A stretch of DNA of 64,000 nucleotides from Ahaetulla prasina (Eukaryota; Chordata; Lepidosauria; Squamata; Colubridae): assembly GCF_028640845.1 (NCBI RefSeq), contig NC_080543.1, positions 95,717,825 through 95,781,824 on the forward strand, read 5' to 3'. The position numbers were made by a program, and so were the translations under genes. Within the stretch, counting starts at the first letter, position 1, and every line of letters begins with the position of its first letter. Below, one piece after another: positions 36,913 through 47,139 of this stretch. Under the pieces are notes generated by a model. The model saw only the letters and a list, made by a program, of their open reading frames with translations, did no database searches and was not told the DNA's origin.

Positions 36913-37984
36913 TCTCGGCATGTCAAACATTCAGAAAATGCCTAATTGATTCTGCTGGTATGTTCCTCCCCCCACTCCCCAGAAAAAATGAAAGGAGAAA
37001 CAATTATTTACATATAAATTTATTTTTTAAAAATACAGTCTAATCATGTGTGGTGCTATATATCATATAAAGAAACATGAAATGATTATAAAAATGAAAT
37101 ACGAATAAAACAAACTCATTTTCTGAGAGTCTGGAGGCACATGAGCATGGCCCTCTCACTTGACTTCCAGAGGGTCCAAAGTTGTGCGAGAGACATCCTA
37201 GTCTTGCATGGTCTCCACAGTCTCCAAAAATCTCATGAGAACAGGGCATGCTTTTGAGAATAGTTCTTGGGTGTGGTGAACACTAGAACGATACCCAAAA
37301 TTTTATTGGAGAAGCATAGGCACTTCTTGGAAAATACAACAGATATCCTCGTAGTTATGAGTAATGTGTTGTCAATTTCTACCATAGTTGGTTGCCTGTA
37401 ATTCCATCACAGAAATCACATATAAAAATTGATTAGAGGTTTAGGTACAAATAGCAAAATGATGGAGTGCAGGAAGAATATTCCTGTAGAATATTCATTC
37501 TTAATAAGCAGCAATGTTTTGGAGAAAAAATAAAACCAGCTAGCTTTTTCCAATCTGCTGTTCTTAAGATGTGTTGGCACCTTAGCTTTTAGACATTTCC
37601 ACCTGAAGGCCACAAATTTTAACCATTTTCAAATGAGTTTTAGAGCTTGTTTTCTGAAATTGCAGTGTTTACAGAAAATGAGTTCCATCTCATTTGCTGG
37701 ATCTGGATATTCACGAATGTTTGTAGTAAATACATTTATCTACTTCAGTGGATACCAGCTTACATTATATTATATGACTCCACACTTCTTTTCCAGAACT
37801 AGAACAATACTTTCTTATGAGAATAAGCTGTCTAATTAATTTGGCATTTTTCCGGAACACTTGCTAAAAGACAAAAAAATATAAGTACAATAATATTACA
37901 TATTGAAACATTACTATTATAAAATGAATCAACCTATATAATAATTCAGTTCCTAGAAAAATAATACTCAAGATTAAAGAGATC
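36913..37984. other. Region downstream of COA5, nothing recognised
   Basis: AT-rich DNA with some non-repetitive, moderately GC-rich pieces (37130-37400). I could not assign any coding exon here. INPP4A, the neighbour of COA5 in mammals, was specifically looked for and not seen. Confidence 0.4.
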
Positions 37985-38000
37985 AGTTGAAATTAAAGAT

Positions 38001-38006
38001 TTTATT
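38001..38006 (-). terminator. COA5 candidate poly(A) signal
   Basis: AATAAA on the minus strand, about 170 bases past the COA5 stop codon. It is the first canonical hexamer and would give a short 3' UTR ending near 37985. Confidence 0.6.
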
Positions 38007-38173
38007 TACAATATGATAGCCACAAAACTGCCAGACTTGATTTTCAATTCAATATTCAGAGTGCCAATCATTTCATGATATCACATCCAGGAATAGCTTT
38101 GAAGGAAACCCAGAGAATTATGGTCTTTCCATCTGCCAAAAATATCCCCAAGATTGCTTCTTAAAATGCAGCT

Positions 38174-41100
38174 TCAATATCCTTTTATTCCTCTGAATCT
38201 TGTTCTGTTATCCAACTTTAAAGGAGAAAAATAAATGTAAGTAAAAACTACTAACTTTTTATTATATAAAACTTCCTATAATTAGTTGTTTTATGTTAAG
38301 AAACTTATAAGACTTATAAGAAAATATGGCAATATTTAGCATATAGTCCAGATTGTATTTCCTGGAAGGAAATTTCCTAGGAGGAATTCTAAATGGGTAA
38401 AAATTTTACTGAGTTTAAAATAGTTTAGACTAGCTGAATACCCATGCTCTGCTATGTGATTGGGCTTGATAAATAGACATTTACAGCTTGAAAATTAATG
38501 AGTAGTTACGATGAAGCTCTCCTCTCTCCTTCTCTCCCTCAGCCTTGCCCCACAGAAGCCTCCCCTATCCTATGCCCTGGTTGCTGCTGTGAAAGTGAAA
38601 CTCCTCTCCTCTGCTTGTGTTTGCATTTGGAACAGATTTCTTTTTAGGTGGGGAGTGGGAGTAGAACTTCTTAGCATCAGAATCTGAAAGAGATTTCTTT
38701 CCAGGTGGGGAGGGGGAGTAGAACTCCTTAGCAGCAGAGGGCTGTTTGGAAAGTGAAACAGTATTTGCTGTGTGAGCAAGAAGGAGACAGGAAGGAGCCT
38801 GACCATAGCTTAGCTCAACTATTCTGTAGTAAAACTGATTCCTGCTGTGAAATTAAAACTGAAAGTCAAATTTCTCTCCTCTGCTTGTGTTTTGCATTTG
38901 GAACAGATTTCTTTCCAGGTGGGGAAGGTGAGTAGAACTTCTTAGCATCAGAGCCTTTTAATAATAATATAGGAAATGCTAATGCTCTGATGGCCATTTC
39001 AAAAAAATCCTTTCTTAGTGAGCGCCTAGAAGCCAAGAGGAACATACGTGGCAAATTTCAAGTTTGTAGACTTTACGGTTCTGGAGATTTCGTGATTATG
39101 GCATGAGTTGTTTTCGCTTTTATATATATAGATTAAAAGTAAATTCAACATTTTAAAAAATGCCAACAAAAGGAATATGTTCAGCAGTTATACAATAAGC
39201 ACTTAAAGCTATTCAAATTTGAACAGCTTTTTTGAAAAGTCATCCTTGTAATGGTCTTCACATCCAGGCATAATTCACTGGATCTTCTACAGTAATTTTT
39301 TTCAGAATTTTATGTTATAGAATTAAAATACAGTCTGACTTCAAGTTCTTAGTGAGTGTTGGGATTTCTATGGAGAAACAATATTAAATCTATATTGTCC
39401 AAGTTGGCAGGATGTAAAAAAATAAATATTACTATCTTGAATCAGTCTTGTAAATTCAAAAATAAACAAATGCACTTTTTTTTAGAACCCATTTGATATA
39501 TTCCTGTCTTTGCTTTATCTGGGATTTCTAAAACTACTGTTGATTAAGAATGTCATACCCTGTAAATTATATGATTAATAAGCAAACATCATAGTGATGT
39601 TCTCTGCAACTATTTTTATGCTATTATGGTGTTTTTAAATTTTGGCTGTTTCATCTTGTATTTATTTTGTTTTAATTGTTAGTTGCTCAAAATCATGTAT
39701 AAGAGTTTGATAACAATATAAACTTATTAAATAAATAAAAACCTAGGTTGAAAAACTAAGAAAGGTTGCCTGTACTGATGGCTTTATATTCCATAGTGAA
39801 AGTCTGGGGATGGAGATCTTCTCTACCCACTCAGCCACCCCCAATGTAATGGGCCCCAGGCTAAGCAGCAGAGACAAGTTTTCAGGCTCTTCTGGAAGGC
39901 CAAATATGTGGGAGGCGGACCTCACTTCCAACAGGAGAATATTCCAGAGGCTCTTCTCCTGGACCCCACCAACTGAAATTCTTTGGCAGATGGGATCCGA
40001 AGTAGGCCCTTTCTGCTGGAACCAGTGAGTTGGGCTAGTCTTATTGGGGTGATACGGTTCCTCAGATATCCTGGCTCCATGCATAAAGGGCTTTAAAGGT
40101 GATGACCAATACCTTGAATTAACAAACAATAGAGGGTTCTCTAGGGTTCTCCTAAGATAATAGTGTGTGACTCCACTCACATACCCAGGGATGGGCTGAG
40201 CTTCTAATGACTTCCACTAAATTACAGAGAATAAAATTAGCAGGTTGCAATTCAGAACACAGGAAAAGGTCTTGAACAAATAATCACCTTAGTCTGATGA
40301 AATATACATATTTTGTCTGCTTTCTACAAGTACATCTCACTTTGCAGAGAGGAGGTAGTGATTTATGTAAATCAAAAAAGCAAGCTCAGCAGCAGCCTCT
40401 CACATTTTTGCATTTTTCTTAAGGGGTTCCTCTTACAAACTTACCAATGATCTTCTGCATTCAAACATGGAAATTAGCAAACTTCTGCAATGTCCTTCCT
40501 TCAAACACTGTTTGGCGCTCTTCCCTTCCTGATATAAAAGAAACCCAAATAAAAGATTCAATATATTCATTTAGGTGTTAGCAAAAATTTATATTATACA
40601 TAAACTTTCACAATATTTTTTCCAACATAAGCAAAAGCAAAGAATGACCAAAAAGTAAAACTTGCTAAAAAAAATCATTGCATGAAAAACAAAACTGTCT
40701 TCATATACCATGTTTTCCCGAAAATAAGACAGGGTCTTATTTTCTTTTCACCCCCCAAATAAGGGCTTGGCCTTATTATCAGGGGGTCTTATTATTTTGG
40801 AGATGCAGGAGGTGGTGAGCATGGGACTGGATGTCCCGTTGCCTCCCCTCTCTGTTCTTCACACTGGCTGAGCGACCCAACACATCCCACCCCACCCAAT
40901 GGCAACAGCTGCTTCCCTTCCCCGTCTCTTTATTGAGAGGGGTGGCAGGTGGGGCGGGGGAGAAGCAAGACATGGCTCCCCTTGCCGTCTCCCCCCCTCG
41001 CCGGGCATGACAGGACTCCTGCCCCTCGCCTAGCCACCTGCCCCCTTTAGGGATGCAATTTGGAGGTGGCAGGTACGGCAGGTGAGAAGCAGGACTTACA

Positions 41101-44100
41101 TTTCCAGCTCTGTTGCATTCCTCACCATTGTGTCCAGGGAAACACGCTGTAAAAGAAAACCTTCCCGTGAGTTCAATCAAACTTCTCGAAGTCGCAAGGT
41201 TTTCTTTTACAGCATGTTTGCCTGGACACAATGGCAAGAAAATGATGGAGCTTGAAAGGTAAGACCTGCATCCCACTTCTCACCCACTCCACCTGCCATC
41301 CCCAATTGCATCCCTAACGGGGGCGGGTGGCTAAGCAAGTGGCAGGAGCTCTGCCATGCCTGGCGAGGGGAGGGGAGAAGAGACAGCAAGGGGACCACGT
41401 ATCTTGCTTCTCCCCTGCCCCATTTGCCACCCCTATCGATAAAGAGACGGCGGGGAAGGGAAGCAGCCAGGCTGCTGTTGCCATTGGTGTGGGGTGGGAA
41501 GTGATCAGCCGCTCGGCCAGTTCAAAGAGGGAAGGGAGGGCACATCCCCCCTCCCCACCCCAGCCTTGCCTCAACTCATTTTGGTTGTGTGGCAAGCAAC
41601 CAGAGGAAATGGCAGGACCAGCTGCGCATGCGTGTAAGTAGTTGGGGGGGGGCTTATTTTGCAGGAGTGGCTTATATTATAGCATGCGCTGAAAAGCCCA
41701 ATTGGGCTTATTATCCGGACATGTCTTATTTTCAGGGAAACATGGTAGCCTTCCTCAAGATGTGTAGAAGGCCCAGAGAACAAGTTTCAAAAGAATAAAA
41801 TTATGAAAGACTGTCTCAATAGTTTCCAGGTTCGATATTAACAAAAGCTGGCTGGACTTACATTTCAAAAACCATTCCCAAGGCTGGGCTTTTTCCTATG
41901 GGCACTCTGTATTGGATTCATACTGAAACTAACAGTATATAATTTGCTGTATGATAAAACATTAATATTCTTTGCTCCCATTCAGCAATAGGCAATAAAC
42001 ACACACCTTTCATAATGTGCTGTCAAGCACTTATTTTACTACACACCAGATCTATTTAATGAGTTTTTAAACTTTCTTTTAACAAGAAAACCTATATAAA
42101 CATCGGCATAATGCAAAATAAGGTCCCACTTTTAGAGTCATATTTATTTCCAGCAATACCTTTGACCCACAGAGAACATGAAGATACTTGGGGCAGGGAA
42201 CTGTTCTCTAGTAAATAAATGTTTTGTGATTGGTCAATCACTGAAGTAGCTATTTGTATTTTTATTTGTATTCATAACATATCGTACCATTCTAAAAGCG
42301 ACCTTGGTCCTGGAAGACTGTTTACCTATGTTTATCATTTTTTTTAAATTGAGAGGACAGAAAAGACATTATTTTAGTAGATAGTCTTCTTTCAATGTTC
42401 TCTTATGGTTTTATAAGGTACATTCTTATCAAACAAGATCACTGCATACTTTTTTACTGTAGACCCTCATAAAGTGTATGCACCTTTTAAAAACAAAAGC
42501 TCTCTAGCTGAAATAATTTGTTATCAGAATCAGAAATGATTGCTCAAAATTTACTGACTTTAATATTTCTCTTCTCCATATACAGTGGGGCAAAAAAGTA
42601 TTTAGTCAGCCACCAGTTGTGCAAGTTCTCCCACTGAAAAAGATGAGAGAGGCCTGTAATTGTCATCATAGGTATACCTCAACTAGGAGAGACAACATGA
42701 GAAAATCACATTGTCTGATTTGTAATGAATTTATTTGCAAATTATGGTGGAAAATAAGTATTTGGTCAATATCAAAAGTTCATCTCAATACTTTGTTATA
42801 TATCCTTTGTTGGCAAACGTTTTCTGTACATCTTCACAAGGTTTTCACACACTGTTGCTGGTATATTGGCCCATTCCTCCATGCAGATCTCCTCTAGAGC
42901 AGTGATGTTTTGGGGCTGTCGCTGGGCAACACAGACTTTCAACTCCCTCCAAAGGTTTTCTATGGGGTTGAGATCTGGTGACTGGCTAGGCCACTCCAGG
43001 ACCTTGAAATGCTTCTTACGGAGCCACTCCTTCGTTGCCCAGGCGGTGTGTTTAGGATCATTGTCATGCTGAAAGATCCAGCCACGTTTCATCTTCAATG
43101 CCCTTGCTGATGGAAGGAGGTTTGCACTCAAAATCTCACGAGACATGGCCCCGTTCATTCTTTCCTTTACACGATCAGTCTTCCTGGTCCCTTTGCAGAG
43201 AAACAGCCCCACAGCATGATGTTGCCACTCCCATGCTTCACAGTAGATATGGTGTTCTTTGGATGCAACTCAGCATTCTCTCTCCTCCAAACACGAGGAG
43301 TTAAGTTTCTACCAAACAGTTCTACTTTGGTTTCATCTGACCATATGACATTCTCCCAATCCTCTTCTGGATCATCCAAATGCTCTCTAGCAAACTTCAG
43401 ACGGGCGCGGACATGTACTGGCTTAAGCAGGAAGACACGTGTGGCACTGCAGGAATTGAGTCCCTGGCGGTGTAGTGTGTTACTAATGGTAGCCTTTGTT
43501 ACGTTGGTCCCAGCTCTCTGCAGGTCATTCACTAGGTCCCCCCGTGTGGTTCTGGGATATTTGCTCACCGTTCTTGTGATCATTTTGACCCCACGGGGTG
43601 AGATCTTGCATGGAGCCCCAGATCGAGGGAGATTATCAGTGGTCTTGTATGTCTTCCATTTTCTAATTATTCCTCCCACAGTTGATTTCTTCACACCAAG
43701 CTGCTTGCCTATTGCAGATTCAGTCTTCCCAGCCTGGTGCAGGTCTACAATTTTGTTTCTGGTGTCCTTCGACAGCTCTTTGGTCTTCACCATAGTGGAG
43801 TTTGGAGTGTGACTGTTTGAGGTTGTGGACTGGTGTCTTTTATACTGATAACAAGTTCAAACAGGTACCATTAATACAGGTAATGAGTGGAGAACAGAGG
43901 AGCCTCTTAAAGTAGAAGTTACAGGTCTGTGAGAGCCAGAAATCTTGCTTGTTTGTTGGTGACCAAATACTTATTTTCCACCATAATTTGCAAATAAATT
44001 TGTTACAAATCAGACAATATGATTTTCTGGATTTGTTTTCTCATGTTGTCTCTCCTAGTTGAGGTATACCTATGATGACAATTACAAGCCTCTCTCATCT

Positions 44101-45788
44101 TTTTCAGTGGGAGAACTTGCACAATTGGTGGCTGACTAAATACTTTTTTGCCTCACTGTATGCAGCCTAATAGCCTTCTCAGAAAGGATTACACATTAAG
44201 TAACTTAAAAACAAAGCAGGAAGGAGACCCCTTCAGGAAGAGTAGTGTAAGGAAATAAGTACATCATATTAGCTGTAAAATGGAAAGGAAAACCAATGTA
44301 TGTATGTCTAACACACAAGAAAACAGCTGTTTCTATTAATGTGAAAACCCTTTCACACAAAATGTTTCTCTTCTCCTGGCTTCTCCTCCTCTTCTTCTTA
44401 TTTCACATGAATATCTTAAAATATTTATTTAAAACATTTATATAACCACCCATCTTCTAACCAACTCTGGATGGCTCCCAATCAAAAGTTAAAGCAACAT
44501 ATAAAACCACACTGAAACCATAAAACTAAACACATTAAAAAAATAAACTGCAATAGGTTATTAAGAATCAATACTTGAAAACTACTTTTCTTCTTACAAG
44601 ATATAATCAAATGTAATTTCTGCGAAGTTCAAGGTTTTGGTAAGAACATGCACTGAATTAGGATTTAGATCTGAGGTCATCAACCTTTCGGACCTCAGGG
44701 AGCACTAAATTTATAATTTTAAATCCCGCGGACCACTAATATGAATTTTTAAAGATAAATAGTATTTAGTGCAATATTAAAAATGCAAATAATTTTTCTG
44801 CGGACCACCAAAATTTTCTCACGGACCACCAGTTGGTGACCACTAGTATAGATGTTTTGGAAAAGAGTTGATTGAAATCCAAATTTCTCACTGTTGTGTA
44901 TAATGTATAATAATGATGGCAGTAAATCTGGATTACTAGGAGCCAAACGCTCCCAGAAAGAAACTCCTTCATCTCTGCCATGAAAGCAGTGGCCCTCTTG
45001 ATCAAAAAGGCTACATTTTAATGCCGAAGCCAATACTTTTATTTGACGGGACAGCCCTTTAAGGCCGGGGTCTCCAACCTTGGGCAACTTTAAGCCTGGT
45101 GGACTTCAACTCCCAGAAATCCTCACCCAGCTTTGACCAGCTTTGAATTCTGGGAGTTGAAGTCCACCAGGTTTAAAGTTGCCCAAGGTTGGAGACGGCA
45201 GCCTTTCACAGTCCAAGTCACCCGTCCAGGTTGGCTCCTCTTCTTTTGGAAAAGAATGGAATGTAAATGCCTATGGGAGAGTCTCAGTCATCCAGGTGGC
45301 GGTTGTCCCAAAGATGCTTTTTCAAAAGGCAACTGGACACTCTCAAGAGGCAGCGCTAACGACCTGCAAGGGAGTATAAATCTGTCCATTTGACCCTGAC
45401 TAGGTGGCTCAGTGGCTAAGACACTGAACTTGTCGGTCAGAAAGGTCGGCGGTTCGAATCCCTAGTATAGATCTCCTGCGTGAGCAGGGGGTTGGGCTAG
45501 ATGACCTCCAAAGTCCCTTCCAACTCTGTTATTGTTACACATTTTTCACCATTCCGTCCGAACGGAAGAAGCTGCTTAGATGCGAAGCGAAACGTCTTGA
45601 AATCAAGCAAAGAACGACGACCCAGTTGCCTTCTGAAGGGCCCAAGCGACGCCCCGAGCTCCATCTTCCCGCAGCCTCCCAGCTACCTTGATGACGCAGG
45701 GACACTCCAGCAGGCAGGACTTCAGGTCCTCGCGTACCCCGGAGCAGGCCCGCCTGTCCTCCTCTTTCCCTTCGTAGTATTTCGGCAT
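38174..45788 (-). CDS. COA5: COA5, cytochrome c oxidase assembly factor 5 (three exons)
   Basis: COA5 is a small mitochondrial protein needed for early assembly of complex IV. Coding exons are 45687-45788 (start, [11 protein letters not shown]...), 40445-40528 ([14 protein letters not shown]...) and 38174-38215 (LDNRTRF..KGY, stop TGA). They join in frame to 75 codons; the human protein has 74. Donors are AAG|GTAGCT and TTG|GTAAGT; acceptors are ATATCAG and TTTAAAG. The start has a strong context (GCAGCCATG). Two CX9C motifs are intact (C15-C25 and C48-C58), the helix-hairpin cysteines oxidised by the Mia40 pathway. Two things are odd: an extra cysteine (C32, in ECPC), and LLISMFEC where mammals have a more aromatic LKYAFFEC-like stretch. 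Intron 1 is about 5.2 kb and transposon-laden; intron 2 is about 2.2 kb. It lies head to head with UNC50. Identification is very secure. Confidence 0.96.
38420..39145. repeat. Unclassified interspersed repeat in COA5 intron 2
   Basis: It begins near TAGCTGAATACCCATGCTCT and ends near GCTTTTATATATATAGATTA. Inside it a block built on TTGGAACAGATTTCTTT, GGTGGGGA and AGTAGAACTTCTTAGCA occurs about three times (38632-38690, 38690-38740 and 38897-38955). The layout suggests a non-autonomous element that grew by internal duplication. Family not determined. Confidence 0.45.
39590..40190. repeat. LINE-like repeat fragments in COA5 intron 2
   Basis: An AT-rich 3' end with a TTAAATAAATAAAAA tail stops near 39741. 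It is followed by a GC-richer segment (39780-40190, with GGAAGGCCAAATATGTGGGA and GGGCTTTAAAGGTGATGACC) resembling untranslated parts of vertebrate CR1/L3-like LINEs. Assignment is tentative, and the 145-codon frame on the minus strand is not convincing. Confidence 0.4.
40708..41745. mobile_element. 1-kb foldback element (mariner-like MITE ends) in COA5 intron 1
   Basis: The ends CCATGTTTTCCCGAAAATAAG and its inverse (CTTATTTTCAGGGAAACATGG) are flanked by TA at 40706-40707 and 41746-41747. The whole 1038-bp element is a long imperfect palindrome: the arms (each with a CCTGCC...TGCCCGGCGAG-type block and a GGAAGGG block) meet at a short loop near 41165-41195. There, AAAACCTTCCCGTGAG faces CGCAAGGTTTTCTTTTACAG. 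It carries no transposase. Open frames of 70-165 codons inside it are by-products of the GC-rich arms. Confidence 0.75.
42583..44158 (-). mobile_element. Tc1-like DNA transposon, nearly intact, in COA5 intron 1
   Basis: A complete Tc1/mariner element of 1576 bp, bounded by TA (42581-42582 and 44159-44160) and long terminal inverted repeats of about 190 bp (42583-42772 and 43965-44158). The tips read CAGTGGGGCAAAAAAG and CTTTTTTGCCTCACTG. The left and right repeats remain very similar, so the insertion is recent. It encodes a transposase on the minus strand. It lies within COA5 intron 1, in the same orientation as the gene. Confidence 0.95.
42796..43793 (-). pseudogene. Tc1 transposase with one frameshift
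   Basis: It cuts and reinserts its own element at TA sites. The N-terminal frame (43793 to about 43190) has the paired helix-turn-helix DNA-binding region ([20 protein letters not shown]) and the first catalytic Asp ([11 protein letters not shown]). The C-terminal frame (about 43210 to 42796) has the second Asp ([11 protein letters not shown]) and the Glu ([11 protein letters not shown]), giving the DD34E triad. The frames overlap at 43167-43212, so a single frameshift just after the MLWGCF motif separates them. Both parts are otherwise uninterrupted and the total length (about 330 aa) is normal for the family. An assembly indel cannot be excluded. Confidence 0.93.
44161..44660. other. COA5 intron 1, nothing recognised
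   Basis: AT-rich intronic DNA between the Tc1 element and a hAT remnant. Confidence 0.5.
44672..44848. mobile_element. hAT-like non-autonomous element (GGTCACCAAC family)
   Basis: The left end CTGAGGTCATCAACC and right end GTTGGTGACCACTAG are inverse-related, and a GCGGACCAC block occurs near each end. The flanks TTTAGAT and TATAGAT are a plausible, worn target duplication. It has no coding sequence. Confidence 0.6.
45065..45201. mobile_element. Palindromic hAT MITE (hairpin), copy A
   Basis: A near-perfect inverted repeat. The left arm reads GGGGTCTCCAACCTTGGGCA...GGTGGACTTCAACTCCCAGAA and the right arm reads the inverse, joined by about 30 bp. The flanks (CCTTTAAG / CCTTTCAC) match at 6 of 8 bases. 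It lies in COA5 intron 1, 486 bp from exon 1. Confidence 0.7.
45230..45390 (-). repeat. Interspersed repeat fragment, inverted partner of 45555-45650
   Basis: Read on the minus strand it contains CCAGTTGCCTTTTGAAAAAG, and 45555-45650 contains the matching forward motif GAAACGTCTTGAAATCAAGC then CCAGTTGCCTTCTGAAGGG. I recognise these as parts of one vertebrate interspersed repeat, here in opposite orientations with a SINE between them. Family not determined. Confidence 0.4.
45395..45538 (+). repeat. tRNA-derived SINE with CR1-type tail
   Basis: It has an A box GGTGGCTCAGTGG, a B box GGTTCGAATCC, and a 3' end that copies the CR1 3' consensus (GGGTTGGGCTAGATGACCTCC then CCAACTCTGTTATTG). Such a tail lets the CR1 machinery mobilise the SINE. 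The promoter boxes are well preserved. It lies about 150 bp from COA5 exon 1, inside intron 1. Confidence 0.8.
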
Positions 45789-46020
45789 GGCTGCGAGGCT
45801 TTCGGCGTCCGTCACCCACGGAGTCCACCCGCAGATCCACGACTTCCTCAGCCGCAAGAACTACGCTTCCCGAGAGCCCTCATTCTTCGCTCACCTTTCA
45901 CCTTTCGTGAAGGAGTTACGAAAAGTATAGAAAACGCGCCTTGCTTCGTGGGGAGCTTCGTTTTTCAATTGGAAGCTATACTTACGTGCTTCTTCCGCGG
46001 GCGAGACAGCGGTCCGTAGA
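45789..46020. promoter_or_regulatory. COA5/UNC50 divergent promoter region
   Basis: A CpG-containing, TATA-less stretch directly upstream of the COA5 start and in front of UNC50, which reads the other way. In mammals the two genes share such a compact bidirectional promoter, and the shared orientation here supports the same. An ETS-like CTTCCGCGG occurs at about 45992. The transcription starts and the first UNC50 exon cannot be fixed from sequence alone. Confidence 0.55.
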
Positions 46021-46048
46021 CTTCAGTGGAGGAACCCAATATTTAAAT

Positions 46049-46156
46049 CAGGGGTCTCCAACCTTGGCAACTTTAAGACTTGTGGACTTCAACTCCCAGA
46101 ATCCCTCAGCCAGCAAAGTCCACAAGTCTTAAAGTTGCCAAGGTTGGAGATCCCTG
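46049..46156. mobile_element. Palindromic hAT MITE (hairpin), copy B
   Basis: A 108-bp inverted repeat starting CAGGGGTCTCCAACCTTGGC and ending with its inverse. The arms run almost the full length around a centre near 46104. The target duplications ATTTAAAT (46041-46048) and ATTTAGAT (46157-46164) differ by one base. It inserted between COA5 and UNC50. Confidence 0.9.
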
Positions 46157-46378
46157 ATTTAGATGTAGGCGTTATTTGATAGGAGTTTATGGGTTTGGAG
46201 GCGATCTTATTATAAGGTTGTTCGACTTGTGTTTGATACGCATCGATGCATTGGCTGGATTCATGTGAACCTCTTAAGCTAAAATATAGTGTGTGTGTGC
46301 CATGATATATCAGAAATCGTTTGTTAATTATAGTGCACACAGTCTGTTGTGTAATCTAGGATTAATTATGGTTTAGTG

Positions 46379-46502
46379 CAGGGGTTTCCAACCTTGGCAA
46401 CCTTTCAGACTTGTGGACTTCAACTCTCAGAACTTTCCTGGCTGAGGAACTCTGGGAGTTGAAGTCCACAAGTCTTAAAGTTGCCAAGGTTGGAGACCTT
46501 TG
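46379..46502. mobile_element. Palindromic hAT MITE (hairpin), copy C
   Basis: Same family as copy B: CAGGGGTTTCCAACCTTGGC at the left and the inverse at the right, with nearly full-length arms. The duplications GTTTAGTG (46371-46378) and GCTTAGTG (46503-46510) differ by one base. Confidence 0.9.
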
Positions 46503-47135
46503 GCTTAGTGTATCGCATAACTGTGCCTTTCCCTTTTTAGTATGAAAAATAGCTCTGCTATTGAAAATCTAGTATCACCCTTGCATAAGGCTGTGTGCAA
46601 AATGGTAAACTATGCACTGCGTTGACCCCAAATAACAAAAAAAGAGAGAGACATAAATAGATGACCAGCAAAGCGATAGGGAGTTGCGTAAATCTTTGCC
46701 TCCGCAATCTTAATATCCGTCGATTTTTGCAGCTCGGAACTCTTTCCCACAGTAGAGTAGCACATACTCGTATTACGTTTGATGCTTTAATTATAAAAAT
46801 GTATGGATATTTATTTCTGCCCGTTGCCCGATATTGTTTACTTCGAAAGGGAACAGTGAGATTGAACATTTTTTTTTTAATTTATATCCCGCCCTTCTCC
46901 GAAGACTCAGGGCGGCTTACATTGTGTAAGGCAATAGTCTCATCCATTTGTATATTATATACAAACGCACGTTTTAAATAAAAATACAAGGGTGAGTCGG
47001 TTTAACATTGGAGAATCAGCATTAAAAAGCCTAGCAGTATCTCTTTATAGTACTGAGAGAAAGAAACTTGCAACGTAACTCACTATAACGTACTCCTGTT
47101 CGATGACTGAGCCCTCTACCCTTTTTTTAAAAGTC
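46503..47135. other. COA5-UNC50 spacer with SINE fragment
   Basis: Bases 46868-46970 are a partial antisense copy of the CCGCCCTTCTCC-tailed SINE. The rest shows no supported feature. Confidence 0.5.
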
Positions 47136-47139
47136 CGTG

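Noticed and set aside
31450..38000. INPP4A, the expected neighbour beyond COA5
   Set aside because: I searched both strands for its C2 domain, the CKSAKDRT phosphatase loop and its terminal exons and saw none in the window.
40779..41641. Open frames of 90-165 codons
   Set aside because: They lie inside the foldback element, and its mirrored GC-rich arms produce matching frames on both strands.
45603..45857. Upstream in-frame ATGs that would lengthen COA5 at its N-terminus
   Set aside because: The conserved protein starts at MPKYYE, which has the best initiation context, and the readthrough past 45687 is intron because a donor and two later exons complete the family sequence.
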